A stretch of DNA of 64,000 nucleotides from Isoetes taiwanensis (lineage: Eukaryota; Streptophyta; Lycopodiopsida; Isoetales; Isoetaceae), in the NCBI GenBank assembly GCA_021234155.1, contig JAJEKV010000001.1:30520177-30584176 (forward strand), written 5' to 3'. Both the position numbers and the translations under genes were made by a program. Shown piece after piece: positions 1 to 11,620 of this stretch. The notes below the pieces were generated by a model that ran no database searches, was not told where the DNA came from, and worked only from the letters and a program-made list of their open reading frames with translations. How positions within the stretch are numbered: the first letter of the stretch is position 1; every line of letters starts with the position of its first letter.

Positions 1-1385
1 TGGTAGTACATGGTGCGATGGTTGCAGTTGAGAAGATGAGACACATGCATGCACATAGAAGTACTAAGGAAAGCTTTTGTACAATAGACAGGATGTTTAT
101 ATGATACTGTACAGATGCAACTATCAAATAAATTAATCTGTTCAACAGAAGTAATGCAATCTTTGCTCTCAAGCCTCTGATATAGCTAGCTAATTATGAA
201 TTTGCACCTTTTATTTTATTTCAAATGCTGAGGCAATATTTCTAAGGTTGGCATCAAAATGAGTTGTGGAGATGCTATGGTTTCTTGTTTATGAACAATA
301 TTTGGAGTTCAAAGAAGTCTTGAAACTGTTTCAAACATTTATGCTGGAATCTGTGCATTAGAAATATTGAAGATCAACGTATGATAATCTGATCCTATCA
401 TACTGATCCTATGGCATCACGTGAAGGGAAGGTATTACTATTTTTGCAGTCACAAACAACCTTATGGTGATGCAACTGGAACACTTTATTTAACCAAGGG
501 AGCTCAGATCTACATTGTCAATCTCTTGTGGGGAGAAATCAGGTTTGAAAATTCATTAATGGTTCACATTGGTAAATCATAAACTTTCAAATCAATATGT
601 TTATAATTGTGCATATGGGAAGCAGAGAAGACACATGCACGCTGTCCCAAGTATAAGATATGCAGTAGACAATAAATATGGACTATGAATGGGGAGAATT
701 TAAGTAGAAATCTTGCTACAGCCTTTTGATGAGAATGCTCAGTGTGGCTACTAAATATGAATCTTTTCAAACACCCATATACTTCAATAAGCAAGTGATG
801 TTGGATTCCCAACCCGCATGCATTCAGCCTCAAAGGCATAGATGAGACCAATTTTTATACTGCTACTTCATAGAAAAAAAGAAGAAGAAATAGATATACT
901 TCACAGAAAAAGATAGAGAGAGAAGAAATAGATATACATGCATCGTGAAGAGAAATTTGGGCCCAAGGTGATAAACTCAAGTGAAGAATACGAACTCCGC
1001 CTTCATGTCTCTGAACCATGGAAGACCCCTGATCTTGAAGCGTGCCCTAAGGGGCTGCCACGCTCCTGCAAGAGTCGTTAGTTGTTAGTCGTGACCAGGG
1101 AAAGAGGAGGCGATTTTGTCTCAAAGTAATTATAATTTTCATAATGGGTCTAGCCTTATACATAAACTTGATCTTGGCCTTTAAAAGCTCCACATTATCG
1201 ATCTCACTTTTGTCTTCTTCCTCTTGTAACAAATTTTGTCTTTTATCTTCTTAAAATCTTAATAAGCACAATTGCATTCCAACCCCTTGACCCTATGTCT
1301 TCAATGGTTTTATTTGCTTTCTTTTTTCATGTTGAGTGGGTTTTGCCAAAAAAATTCCGCTTAACATTATGTCAAAACAAAAAAG
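1..1385. other. no gene recognised
   Basis: AT-rich sequence in which I recognise no protein, RNA gene or transposon end. The reading frames here are short and resemble nothing I know. The only local structure is a short A/G-rich duplication at about 881-946, where an AGAAGAAATAGATATAC string occurs twice about 45 bp apart. Confidence 0.5.
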
Positions 1386-3196
1386 AATTTGCGGAATGTG
1401 AAGGGTTTGCTGGATACTTTCTCCTTGGCCTCGGGCATTCTTCTGAATTGGGGTAAGTGCTCCGCATTATGGGCCCAGCTGACTCCGCCTCCCCCTTGTT
1501 TGGCTCTATTCCCTTGGAAGGTGCTTCCAGGTAATGTGTGTACTAAGCTGTTGGGTGGGTATTCCCTTTGGAGGGGATGTTTCCATGGGAGGGTGTGGGA
1601 TGAGATTTTGCAGGGGTTGCAGAAACACCTCAATTGATGGAAGGGTAGCAAGTTGTCCAGGCAGGTAGGATCACTATTGCCAAGTCAGTACTTTGTAGCA
1701 CTCATGTGTATACAGCATCTGCGATGTTAGTTCCTGAGGGTAAGATACAGGCTTTGGATAAGATTGTTCGAAATTTTGTGTGGGGCGGGGATGATGAAGG
1801 GGCGGTTGTTAAAGTGGCTTGGTGGAAGTGTCTCCGCCCTCGGAGGATGGGGGCTTGGCCATTTCGGATTTGGCTTTGCATAGTAAGGTGTTGGTCTCAA
1901 GTTTGTTTGGAGCATTGCGAGGATGGAGCATCTTCTCTGGTGCGGGCGCTATTGTTGCGATCTCTTCGCCATTGTGTGGCGTTTGGGAAGCCGCATGTGC
2001 ATGTGGAGTTGCCCAGGGCTTTGTTGTATGGTCTCAGAGCCTTTCCCACATGCATCCCCTTTTCTCACGGGGGGGTGTTGCGGGCTTGGGATCATGTGCG
2101 TGTGCTCTTCCGGCTAGATTATGCCTCGGTTTATCACCACTCTTCTCCTTTCTTGTGGGTTCCTCTACCCCCTGCGACTTGCCCTTGGTTGCCACGTGCA
2201 TGCATGCGGGCCTGGACGCAGGCCGTTGGAGGCAAGCTGGCGTGCTCACCTTGGAGGATTGGTATTGGGGTGGTCGGCTAGCTTCGTGGGAGTTCTTCGA
2301 GCTTCGCTTTACCGAGGGGCGTGGGCTATCTGGGAATAAGTGGCGGGGAGTATTCCGCTACACATACCTATAGTCCATCAGGACGATGTGGTGGTGCAGG
2401 TTTGGAAGGTTCATCCGGATGTTGTGTCTTCTTTGTTTTGTGCGGTCTTGTTACCGGTGTCTTTGGCTATTCATGACACACCGCCCCTTCGGGCAAGTGG
2501 TCTCGCAGCCTTCCGGGTTCTCGATGGTGCTCGATTTGGGCGTGGACATGGAGCTCACTTCCCCACAGAAGGTTAGGTGCTTCGCGGGCGGTGGTGCTGC
2601 CGCCGTATCGTGGTGAATGCCCTTGTGAGTCGGGTTTAGGGCGGGTGTGAGCCCCTCTCGCCTTTGTTGTGGCCTTCATCATTGAGACCGTGGAGCATTG
2701 TCTAGTTTTATGCCCTCACTTGCGGCTGCCGGGATTGGGTTAGGGCTCATTTTGAGGTGAGATTGACTAGCCGCCGATTCATCGCTTCATATGTATCCTG
2801 GTGCTTGGCCGCTCTTGCGGCAGCAAGCCTTGCATCTGTGCGTGGCTTGGTTGGTATGGCTGATTTGGAAGCGGTGACGGTTGTGGATCTTTCAGGGGAT
2901 TTAACAGCCTGCAGCCTCTCTGATTCCTCGACTCAGGTACAAGGTTTTTCAAAGCTTTCTGGTGTTTTCGGGATTAGTAGAGCAGAGGTTTGCCATTTGG
3001 CGGGACTTCTTGGGTGTTGTAGATGGTGATGGTCGGTTTGTACAGCATTAGAGTTGCAGTTTTTCTGTGAGTTTGTTGTGGAGTGTCGAGGTATCGCTGT
3101 CTCTTTGGGGCAGTTCTTCTTCCTCTTCACTTGCTTTGTAACATTACCATTCTCTTAATATATTGATGACACAGTTCTTCCAAAAAAAAAAAAAAA
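1386..3196 (+). mobile_element. 5'-truncated L1-like LINE, end of ORF2 and poly(A)
   Basis: This is the 3' end of a non-LTR retrotransposon. It holds the C-terminal part of the reverse-transcriptase ORF, the region after the catalytic palm that leads into the zf-RVT domain. Recognisable phrases are ASGILLNWGKCSALWA (from 1,389), ASAMLVPEGKIQALDKIVRNF and WGGDDEGAVVKVAWWKC (from about 1,715), then GGLAISDLALHSKVLVSSLF in another frame (from about 1,840). The pieces lie in three different frames, so at least two frameshifts have occurred and the copy is dead. The catalytic palm and the endonuclease are missing, as in typical 5' truncation. Sequence without long open frames continues to a run of 15 A at 3,182-3,196, the expected poly(A) tail. 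The segment is clearly more GC-rich than its surroundings. I could not identify a convincing target-site duplication. Confidence 0.85.
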
Positions 3197-3930
3197 TCTT
3201 CTTGGCCTGTGGGACATTGTTCCTATTTTTCTGAAGAACCCTAATCCAAAACGAGGCGGATTTACCAAGAACGAAACGGAAGCAAAGTTTTTCAAAAGGG
3301 GATTTTTGCTACAAAGTTTTTTGAGGTTCGATTGGCATACTATTGGTGACTGCCGGATTTGACATGAGCTACTTGAATCTACCTTCCTTGTCTCAGAAAA
3401 CATGAGTCTGTGAGGCGAATATGCTGACATATCTTATTTTCTTGCATTTGGTCATGTGCCCACCAAGACTTCTGAGCTTGGGTTTGATTGTGAAATTTGC
3501 TGAATGATGTACTATTTGAATGAAAATCCGATCTTTGGTGAAGATTAGTATTGTCATTTACTTGATAAAGACAACCAAGAAGAGCATATATTTGGTAAAA
3601 GAGAAAAAAGTCTAGCAAAAATCTCTAATACACCTTGAGGCCTTAGAATTAGTAGCATAGCAGTCAATGCATTGTAGAATCATACAATAAGTTATAACAA
3701 GCATAAAACATTTTTGTACATGTATTGTTTAGCCTAGATAGAGTAAACTAGTTACTCTAGACATCTAAGGATTAGGCGTATACATGACATTTCGAATGAA
3801 TTCTCAACTTCAAAAAAAGAGAGAGGGAGTTCTCAAAGAGTGAATATTTCAAAATTCCAATACTTCTTAAGATTCATGATAAATTGTTATTGAAAATTAT
3901 TCTCTTTAGGAAATTTGACCTTTTTCTTAG
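3197..3930. other. no gene; contains one LTR-like module
   Basis: I see no coding sequence. The only recognisable piece is the LTR R/U5-like module at 3,456-3,540, listed separately. Confidence 0.5.
3456..3540 (+). repeat. R/U5-like LTR module (copy 1)
   Basis: A block of about 85 bp reads GTGCCCACCAAGACTTCTGA, then GAGCTTGGGTTTG, and ends with TTTGAATGAAAATCCGATCT. The same arrangement occurs inside the 5' LTR of the 4.85-14.22 kb gypsy element (12,482-12,557, opposite strand), at 26,940-27,008 and its duplicate, and at 48,866-48,945. It is therefore probably an orphan LTR end of a related retroelement. Confidence 0.55.
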
Positions 3931-4372
3931 CAAAAAGCACTTGATGCACTTCACTTGCAGAGCTGTCAGAGTTGTTAATATCAGCGGTAAAAAAAGATTG
4001 ATCAAACTCGATTTGCAAAAATTTGCTTACTGGTTCTTGCATTATGACAGTTTTCTTGCAAGAAAATCAGAATTCCTGAGCATATTTGCATGATTTTTTG
4101 ACAGACAACTTGATGCACCTTGCTTGCAGGTCTGTCAGAGTTGTTAGAAGTTGTCAGAGGTGAAAAAAAATTGCTCGAACTTGATTTGCAAAAATCTGCT
4201 TGCTGATTCTTGCATTATGCAGTTTTTTTTGCCATAAACCTAATTTTTTGAGCATATTTGCATGATTTTTTAGCAAACAACTTGATATTCCTTATTTGCA
4301 AGTCTGTCAGAATTAGTACAATGTCAAAAGTGATAAAAGTTGTGGACTGTTTTGTCTGCAAACTTTAGCTTG
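3925..4372 (+). repeat. tandem modules of about 172 bp, retroelement leader-like
   Basis: Three diverged direct copies of one module are seen. Landmarks in order are GAGCATATTTGCATGATTTT (4,078 and 4,250), CTTGATGCAC..TTGCTTGCAG and GTCTGTCAGAGTTGTTAG, then a TTTGCAAAAATCTGCTTGCT stretch. The spacing between equivalent points is about 172 bp. Related modules occur at 27,209-27,370, 38,281-38,442 and 51,628-51,940. At the last site they are followed by a string that also precedes gag in the gypsy elements here, so these are probably retroelement 5' leader sequence. Confidence 0.65.
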
Positions 4373-4384
4373 CTGCCAGGAATA

Positions 4385-5645
4385 TTGACCAACTTTTGCA
4401 TGGAAGAGCTAAGCACATTTCTGGACTAATCCTTATACTTTAATCTGATACTAGCATACATTGGAAGCTTGAAGAGCAAGGATAGGACAATTAACTCAGG
4501 TCACTCAAAAGAGACAAGAGGAGAATCAAGCAAAAGAAAAGAGGAGAAGGGAAAAGAAGACCCCTAGAAGATCATCTCTTGGTATGTGTTCATTTGTGTT
4601 CTTGGCATCTTTGTGCACTTTGACTCCTACTCCACATCCCCCCATACCTTCCACCACCACAAAATACCCATTAGTCTTTGAATTCCATGCATACAATTCC
4701 TTCCCAAGTCAAACTTAGCTTTGAAAATTCTTTCTAGTCAAAATACACCTTCAAGAACCATTCATTTGCTACACACTTCTCACACCATTTCATCACCATC
4801 CAAAAGTTCAAAACTTCACTTGACTTGGTCATACATGTGGTCAAAAATTCGTGTATGATAAGTGTGTGGTGGTGAGGTGGCAATGGTGATGTGGCAACAA
4901 TGGTGCTAGTTTTGATGCTTTGATATAGATTTTGATTTGAACATGGGAGTATGACATGACACGGCTAGAATGATGATGTGTATGATGACTTGGCACATGG
5001 AGTGAGGTGTAAAGTGACTTGGCCCATCAAGTGCTCATTTTACAAGCCAAATTTTTTTTAAGGAGCAACTTTTTAGCATCTCCTAGGGCACACTTGAGCT
5101 TTGAGCACTTCCCTTAGGAATTTTTGCAACTTTCTTTTAACTTTGGTCAAGTTGCATGAGATATTGACTTTTGAGCAAGATTATGACCAAGTCAAGTGAC
5201 ATTTTGAACTTATGGACGATGGTAAGTTGTTGTAAGTGGTGCATAGCAAGTGGAGGTGTGTCATGACTAGAAAGAACTTTCAAAGTCAAGTTTGACTTTG
5301 AGAGATATTATGGGCAAGGAATCAAAGTTCAATGGTACTTTAGGATGGTGGAGTAAATGGAGAAGGGAATCAAAATGCCAAAGATGCCAAGATCACAAGT
5401 AGCTACATACCATGTCATGTTCTTCAAGGGGTCTTCTCTCTCTTCTTTTCTTCATTCCCTTTGCTTGATTGACCTCTTGTATCTCTTGTCTTGAGTGACT
5501 TGAGTCAATTGTCCTTCACTTGTTCTTCAAATTCTTGATGTATGCTAGTGAAGCATTTCCCTATTGTCTTGCAAACCAGATCAAAATGAGAGGATTAGTG
5601 CAAAGATGTGCTTAGCTCTTCCATGCTGCCATAGCATGGCAGCAT
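4385..5645. repeat. inverted repeat of two LTR-like arms
   Basis: The segment 4,385-4,845, read on the minus strand, matches 5,165-5,640 on the plus strand along its length with many substitutions and small indels. About 320 bp of non-repeated sequence lies between the arms. Both outer ends carry CATGGAAGAGCTAAGCACA facing outwards. The right arm belongs to the LTR at 4,850-5,650. The left arm is a partial, opposite-facing LTR of a related element, or else an inverted duplication inside the LTR. Confidence 0.7.
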
Positions 5646-5650
5646 TATGC
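4850..5650 (-). repeat. 3' LTR, U3 part only
   Basis: About 800 bp match the outer part of the right-hand LTR (13,420-14,222), with few differences such as a short indel near 5,250. Read in the element's direction it starts TGGCATAATG at 5,650, followed by the hairpin GCTGCCATGCTATGGCAGC. Similarity to the other LTR fades below 4,850, where an opposite-facing LTR arm begins. Confidence 0.7.
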
Positions 5651-6367
5651 CAAACTGAAAGAAAAGGCTAGTCTACCAGCCCCTTTGACTTGCTGTTTTT
5701 ACTTCATGACATGACTCCAGCTAGTTGCCAATGTGAGAATGTGTTTGGCAACTCAATGACCTGCAAATGGATTTGAAAGTGACAGATCTGGCATTATGAG
5801 TGTATATGTGAATGATGCTCTTTTCAGATGAACCTGCATGGAAAATAAATCTCTTTAGTAGTGAAGAGCTGCAGGATGGTAATGTGACAGCAGCTTGGAA
5901 ATTTTATGAGGATGTGGAGGGTTTTCAGATGTAATAAGGTCAAATCTTGATCAGATGATAGATGGAAGTAGATATAAGGATGCATCTACATGTGAAGATA
6001 AAGCTTGTTAGTTTAAATAAGTTGTTGTTGTGGAGGTGATGGCAGCAACTCTAGATGATGAAGCATGATATAATGAGATGAAAGAGATGTATGAGTAACA
6101 TGTTCAGATGCACCTGCATGGAGCTATGATTAGTATTAAATCACTCCTTCATTTGATCACAACCTGCACAGTCCTTTTGTCCTTGCAACACTGGAAACTA
6201 ATTAGCACATGAGCAATAAACTTAAAAGCAGAACTCAATTTACTAAAACCAACTTAATTTTTTTTTTCCTCCTGCTCAAGCTCTTTTTGTATTTTGCCTT
6301 TTTCTATTTTTATTTTTTCAAAGGATACACTAACTAATCCTACCTATATCGTTCCAAAAAAACTTAG
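5651..6367 (-). other. 3' untranslated stretch of the gypsy element
   Basis: This lies between the integrase end and the left LTR. I see no coding sequence. A polypyrimidine run on the plus strand at 6,258-6,275 (purine-rich on the element's strand) resembles a polypurine tract, but it is about 600 bp from the LTR edge I infer, so either the LTR boundary or this call is uncertain. Confidence 0.4.
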
Positions 6368-7902
6368 TTGAATAGAGCAAAGGCAACATGCTGTTGCCAA
6401 TACCTTTTTAGGTGCACAATGTTGATAGGGTTCATCAATTCTCTGCCATTAGCAATATCTCTCAGCCAATATGAATCTCTGCCAGCTGTGCCAATCACTT
6501 CAAATGGTCCTTCCCAGAGTCCCTTGCCTTGTTCCACTTCAACACCAACTCTCCTGTTTTCAAGACTCCCTGCAATTTGTGTGATGCTTTAAAGGCTGCA
6601 ATGTCTTTAGCCTTTTTTCTCATAACTGCATTTTTTGCCTCATATCTATGCTCCTCAAGCTGCACAATCTCACAAATCTTTCTTTTAGAGCCTCATCCAT
6701 TTCCAAATTAATTTGATAAGCCAGTCTGAGTGATGGAAGTTCTAACTCAATAGGCAGTACTGATTCTATCCCATACACCAAACTGAAAGGAGTGTGTTTT
6801 GTAGCTATTTTGATAGTAGTCATGTATGCCCAAAGTGCATCATGGAGCTTCAGATGCCAATCTTTTTTTGAAACACTGATGGTTTTCTTGAGAATAGATT
6901 TGAGAGTCTTATTGGTTGACTCTGCTTGGCCATTGCCTTGAGGGTAATAGGATGAACTTTTGGTGTGTTTGACTTTCAAGGTGGCTAGCAGCAGTGCAAT
7001 TGCATGGTTGATGAACTGGCTACCTCTGTCAGAAATTATTTTAAAGGGAATGCCAAATCTGGCACAAATATTTTCATGCAGGAATCTTGCAGTAGCTTGA
7101 GCATTAGCTTCTCTCAAAGGAATTGCTTCTGCCCATTTGGTAAAATAATCAGTGGCCACTAATATAAACTGGTGTTGAGCTGAAGAAGGTGGATCTATGG
7201 GGCCTATAAAATCCAGCCCCATATTTAGAAAGGTCCAAGAGAAGTTATTGCAGTAAGGGCAGCTGGCTGCAGAGTTTTTCTACCAAAGATCTGACATTTA
7301 TGGCAGCATTTTATAGTTTCATAGCAATCCTTAAAAAGAGTGGGCCAAAAATATCCTGACCTTAGAATCTTTTTTGCAGTTGTGTCTGCTGCAAAGTGTC
7401 CTCCACACACTCCCTCATGACATGCTTCAATTATCATCCTGGCCTCTTCTTCATCCACACATCTCAACAAGATCCCCTCCTTGTCAATTTTGCATAAGAC
7501 ACCCTCAATTAGCCTGAACTTTTTGCACTTGTCTTTAAATCTCCTCTCCTGACTGCTACTCAAATTCTTGGGCAACTCATTGTTCTCAAGATAATTTCTG
7601 ATGTCAAGCTGCCAGTCAGTATTTTCTGCATCAAAAGAAACCAAGTTTGTTAGATTATCATCATTGCATAAACCATCTTGATCTTCATGCTCAAATAACA
7701 CATATGGAAGATAAGAGCTGGGATTCTCGATCAACTTCACCACCTTTACAGTAATATCATAAGCTTGGACCTTACAAGCCCACCTGCATAGTTTAGCCTT
7801 TGGTTGCTTTTTTGCCAAAAGAAGTGACAAAGGATTTTGTCTCATAAATACTTGAACCTGATTGTTTTGAAGCAGATGTCCTTGTCTTTCTATCAAGAAC
7901 AT
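6368..7902 (-). pseudogene. gypsy pol, end of native RNase H and integrase
   Basis: This is the C-terminal part of the polyprotein in three pieces. From 7,902 down comes the second half of the native RNase H. It lacks the usual TDH aspartate (FMRQNPL instead), and the closing ADALSR-type motif is replaced by NPSSYLPYV. The integrase zinc-binding motif follows: HEGVCGGH, then CCHKC. From 7,222 comes the integrase core with its three acidic residues in context (GLDFIGP, SDRGSQF, QAESTNKTLK). The frame from about 6,592 to 6,368 encodes the C-terminal GPY/F-type module (LWEGPFEVIGTAGRDSYWL), ending near YWQQ. A TAA at 7,225-7,227 replaces the CAA seen in the copy at 23.9 kb, and a 1-nt loss just after it shifts the frame. 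Another shift lies near 6,620. Confidence 0.9.
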
Positions 7903-10190
7903 AAGGCTGCTGCATTCTTTTCCAACCTAGGATATCTTAATTCAGTATCAGACCATATCTTGCTTGCAAAAGCAATCACATGGTCCTCTTGCAGCAGTGC
8001 CAAACCAATTGCCTTTTTTGTAACACTGATATAAGCTTTGAAAGGTTTCTCTAGATCAGAAGGTTTAAGTAGGATAGATTTACAGATGGCATCAATGATT
8101 TTGTTAAAAGAATCTTGGCATTGCTCATCCCAATCTATCAGGATATGTTTGCTTTCACTTTTGGAGAATTTTCCAACCTTTGTGAGGTTAGAAATTGGGC
8201 TCATAGTGTGAGAAAAATGAGGGACATACATTCTCAAGAAGCTGGTCATCCCCATGAAACTTTTAACCTGCTTAAGGGTTTTTGGAGGTGCTAATTTCTT
8301 TAAAGCTTCAACCTTGCTTTCAGATATTTGAATTCCTGCTGTAGACACTACATATCCAAGCAATTCCCCTTTTGAGGACAAGAAAACACATTTTTTAGGA
8401 TTCAAACTCACTCCTCCTTTTCTACACAAAGCAAACAACATGGTCAGCATATCAAAATGTTTTTCAAGAGAAGTTCCTAAACAAAGGTCATTTAAGAATA
8501 CACGAAAAATATTAGCAGGCATTTCTCTAAAAATTGTATCCATGGCTCTTTGGAATGTTGCAGATGCATTCATTAATCCAAATGGCATTCTCTTCATGGC
8601 AAATGTTCCCCAAGGTGTGATAAATGAAGTTTTTGGCTGATCACTATCCTTGATGCTTATCTGATTAAAACCTGAAAAGCCATCTAGGAATGAGTAGATC
8701 TCTTTCCCTGCTACAGCATGCAAAACTTCTTCCAGAAATGGCAATGGATAACAATCTTTGATAGTGGCTTTGTTCAGATCTCTATAATCTATGCAAATTC
8801 TAATAGTCTTGTTTTTCTTCTCAACAGGAACAATGCAAGATAGCCACTCAGGATTTACAATTTCTGCAATCACACCTGCATCTTTCATTTTGTATAACTC
8901 TTCCTTGATTAAACCTAACAGAGAAGCATTAATTCTTCTTAACTTTTGCATAACAGGTTTCATACCTTCCTTGATCTTGATTTCAAACTCACAAATGCTC
9001 TTGTCAACACCAAGCAGCTCATCATAATTCCAAGCAAAAATATCTTTCCAATCATCAAAGAATTTAGTAACAAAGGCATTGTCCTCCTCTTTAAATAAAT
9101 CCCCAACATACAACACTCTATCTAGACCTTTCTTGTTGACTTTAATTTCCTTTATCTGCTTATCCTCACTTGCATTAATTACCAGGATGGGGTATAACTG
9201 TTGCAGATCTTTTTTCTCGAGCTCATCCTCTTGTATTGCTCCCTCAGCTAAGTGTTCCAGTAGCACACTCCTGCAAAGAGAATCTGCCTCACAATTTTGC
9301 TCCCTTGGCACGTGGCAAAGCTCCCAGGTTTCAAAATTCTTCAGCTCCAGCATAGCTTGATCTCTGAGCTGCACCATGTCTCCACTTTTAGCCTGATATT
9401 CTCCTGATATTTGTCTGCAGACAAGCTGAGAGTCTCCAAAGATGATTATACCACTGATGTCTAAGTTTCTTGCTTCTTGAAGACCTGCAATCAATGCCTT
9501 GTACTCTGCCATATTAGAAGTGATATTTGGATAAATTCTTCCTACTTTAGCCAACAATCTATGGGAAGCATCTTTGAGAATAGCAGCAGAAGAAGCCACA
9601 TTAAGCATTTTGGAGACACCACCATCAAACCATAAATATGCAAAATTACCTGGTTTAGCTGAAGCCAATTCCTTGGGAATCTTCATGCTAGACTCCAACT
9701 CTATTGCATTCAACTCAAATTCTCCACATGGATTTGACAGCAGCATTTCTTCTTCAATGAAATTCATGCTTTCAAATTCTTCTAATTTATTGTACAATGT
9801 TACCTTTTTTTTACCATTTGAGATAGTACATTCCCCTTTTGACCATACAGGTCTGGCATCAACTGTAGAAAGCCACTTCTTGCCTAAAAGCAAGTCATAT
9901 ATATCTGATTTGTCTTCTATTCCTTCAAAAGCAACCACAACAAAATTAGCTGCAACCATTATTCCTTCAACATCAATAAGCACATTGCTGACTATTCCAA
10001 CAGGATTGATTTTTGTGTTTGAGAAAGATTTCAAGATCATTGGAGCCTTCTTGTCTATTTCTAGACCACATAGCCTCATAACATGATGAGGCATTACATT
10101 CAAGGGTGATCCTCCATCTAGCAAAACTTTAGTTAAGATCTTTTTCCCCATTTTGGCAACACAAGTGAAAGCCCCAGGATCATAATCATC
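7893..10190 (-). pseudogene. gypsy pol, protease, extra RNase H and reverse transcriptase
   Basis: A 752-residue open stretch begins at 10,151. Residues 8-20 hold a protease active site of the form LLDGGSPLNVM. Residues about 170-295 form a complete RNase H of the RVT_3 kind: FDGG (D176), MAEYKAL (E216), GDSQLV (D240) and NCEAD (D290), all four acidic residues present. Residues about 385-650 are reverse transcriptase: YRDLN (456-460), SFLDGFSGF (D490), MPFGLMNA, and the catalytic box FLND at 552-555. In the copy at 25.2 kb that box is FLDD, so this copy has lost an active-site Asp (codon 8,490-8,492). The native RNase H begins at about 695 with SVTKKAIG where TDAS is expected. The frame is lost near 7,895 by a 1-nt deletion. 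Upstream it continues in frame into Gag through a TAG at 10,191-10,193. Confidence 0.92.
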
Positions 10191-11620
10191 CTAGGTAAGC
10201 ATGTGCTCCTCAATATGATTTGTTAGAGCAAACTCGTCTTCTTTGGTCAGATTGAGAACTTTTTTCCTATAAGATGGAGCTATCTTGAGCAAGGTCAGCA
10301 AGTCTACACAGATTTTTGAATTCTTTAACAAATATTCAAAGTCCTCACAGTCCTTTTCTTTCTTGATAAACTTTTGAGCAGGAGGAGGAGGCACAGCTAC
10401 TGCTTGCTCAGCATCCTTATGTTTCAAAATGTCAGCTTCCTCATGTGTTGATTCTCTTTCTTTGGCATTATTCATTCTTCTGGTGTGGACAACCATTATC
10501 TCCTCTTGTTCCTCAATTTCCTGCACAAATCTTATAGATGCATTTGGCTCATTAACTTTAGTTTTTTCTTGTCTGGCAAAATACTCTTTAACACTGCATC
10601 TATCCTCATAATGTCCTATAGCTTTACAAAACGCACACACAGGGCATTCTTTTCCAAAATGTCCTCTCTTTCCACACTTTGTGCATGGCCTATGCCAGCA
10701 ATAGTCAGAAGAATGAGTGTCTCTAAAGCAATGCACACATGGAGGGTAAGTTTTCTTTTCAAGTTTTGAGCTTTTTAGCTCCTGGAGTTGCTTGGTTACC
10801 TCAACCAGTGCCTCAGACACTTTGGTGATCTCTGCTCTTACATCTGCTGCAGGAGCCTCAACATCTTCCATTTTTACCTTCTTCTTCTCTTTTTGGACAG
10901 CATATATGCTGGTCCCATATATTCTTGCTCATAGTCTAGAAAAAAAGGATCACTTGGTGAGTGCATATCATCTGGTAAGTAAGATATCATGTCTGCAATT
11001 TCAGTAGCCTTGGTGAAGGCTTTGTGTATTGTGTCAAATCCCTCTTGTTTTTGGATCTTCAATAGCTTTTTGTGTATTCTTGGCCTGCTGCTTAATCCCC
11101 TGATAAAAGAAGCCACTAGATGCAAGGTATGATTAGAAACATGATTAATTTGGCATTTGACAAGATATAGATTGAACCTTTCCACATATTGGTGCACACT
11201 TTCACCATGCTTAATGCGAAAAGTTTGCAGCTCAAAAATTAAATCTTGAGGGTCCAAGACTTTACCAAAACGTGCCAAAAACTTTTTAACCAGTTCTTCC
11301 CAGGAATTGGCGCCTAAACTTATTACATATTTTAACCAAGCCCTGACTTCATCATTTTTGAAACATTTCTTAAACTCAGAGAACTTACAACCCTTTTTGT
11401 AACCATATTCTTGGTAGTGCTCTTCAAAAGTCTTGAGGAAGTTGTTGGCATTCATGCTTGGATCAAAAGTAGGGACTGGAATAGGCATGTTTAGCTCAAA
11501 GTATTGACAGGGCATACCTGCATTTGCTTGTATAGTGACAGTAGGTGTTTCAGCAGCAGCTTCATGATTGTCTTGTGCTTCAGCAGGCTCAGATGCCTCA
11601 TTAGTTCTTCTGGGTGCCAT
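10191..11620 (-). pseudogene. gypsy gag with three zinc knuckles
   Basis: This is the structural protein forming the retroelement particle. The start is ATG at 11,620. The first 248 codons hold the Retrotrans_gag capsid region (PVPTFDPSMNANNFLKTFEE, then FLARFGKVLDPQDLIFEL and HGESVHQYVERFN). The rest (10,871 to 10,194) is the nucleocapsid part with three CX2CX4HX4C knuckles in a row: CVHCFRDTHSSDYC, CTKCGKRGHFGKEC and CAFCKAIGHYEDRC. A small indel near 10,890-10,905 moves the capsid part out of frame with the knuckles. In the alternative frame the join is open, so Gag was once a single protein of about 475 residues. The C-terminus runs in frame into the protease, with CAG in the copy at 20.6 kb and TAG here, so Gag-Pol was probably one frame. 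Confidence 0.9.

Noticed and set aside
1233-3205. TATCTTCTT / ATCTTCTT as the target-site duplication of the LINE
   Set aside because: The match is only about eight bases and lies about 140 bp before the first recognisable LINE sequence.
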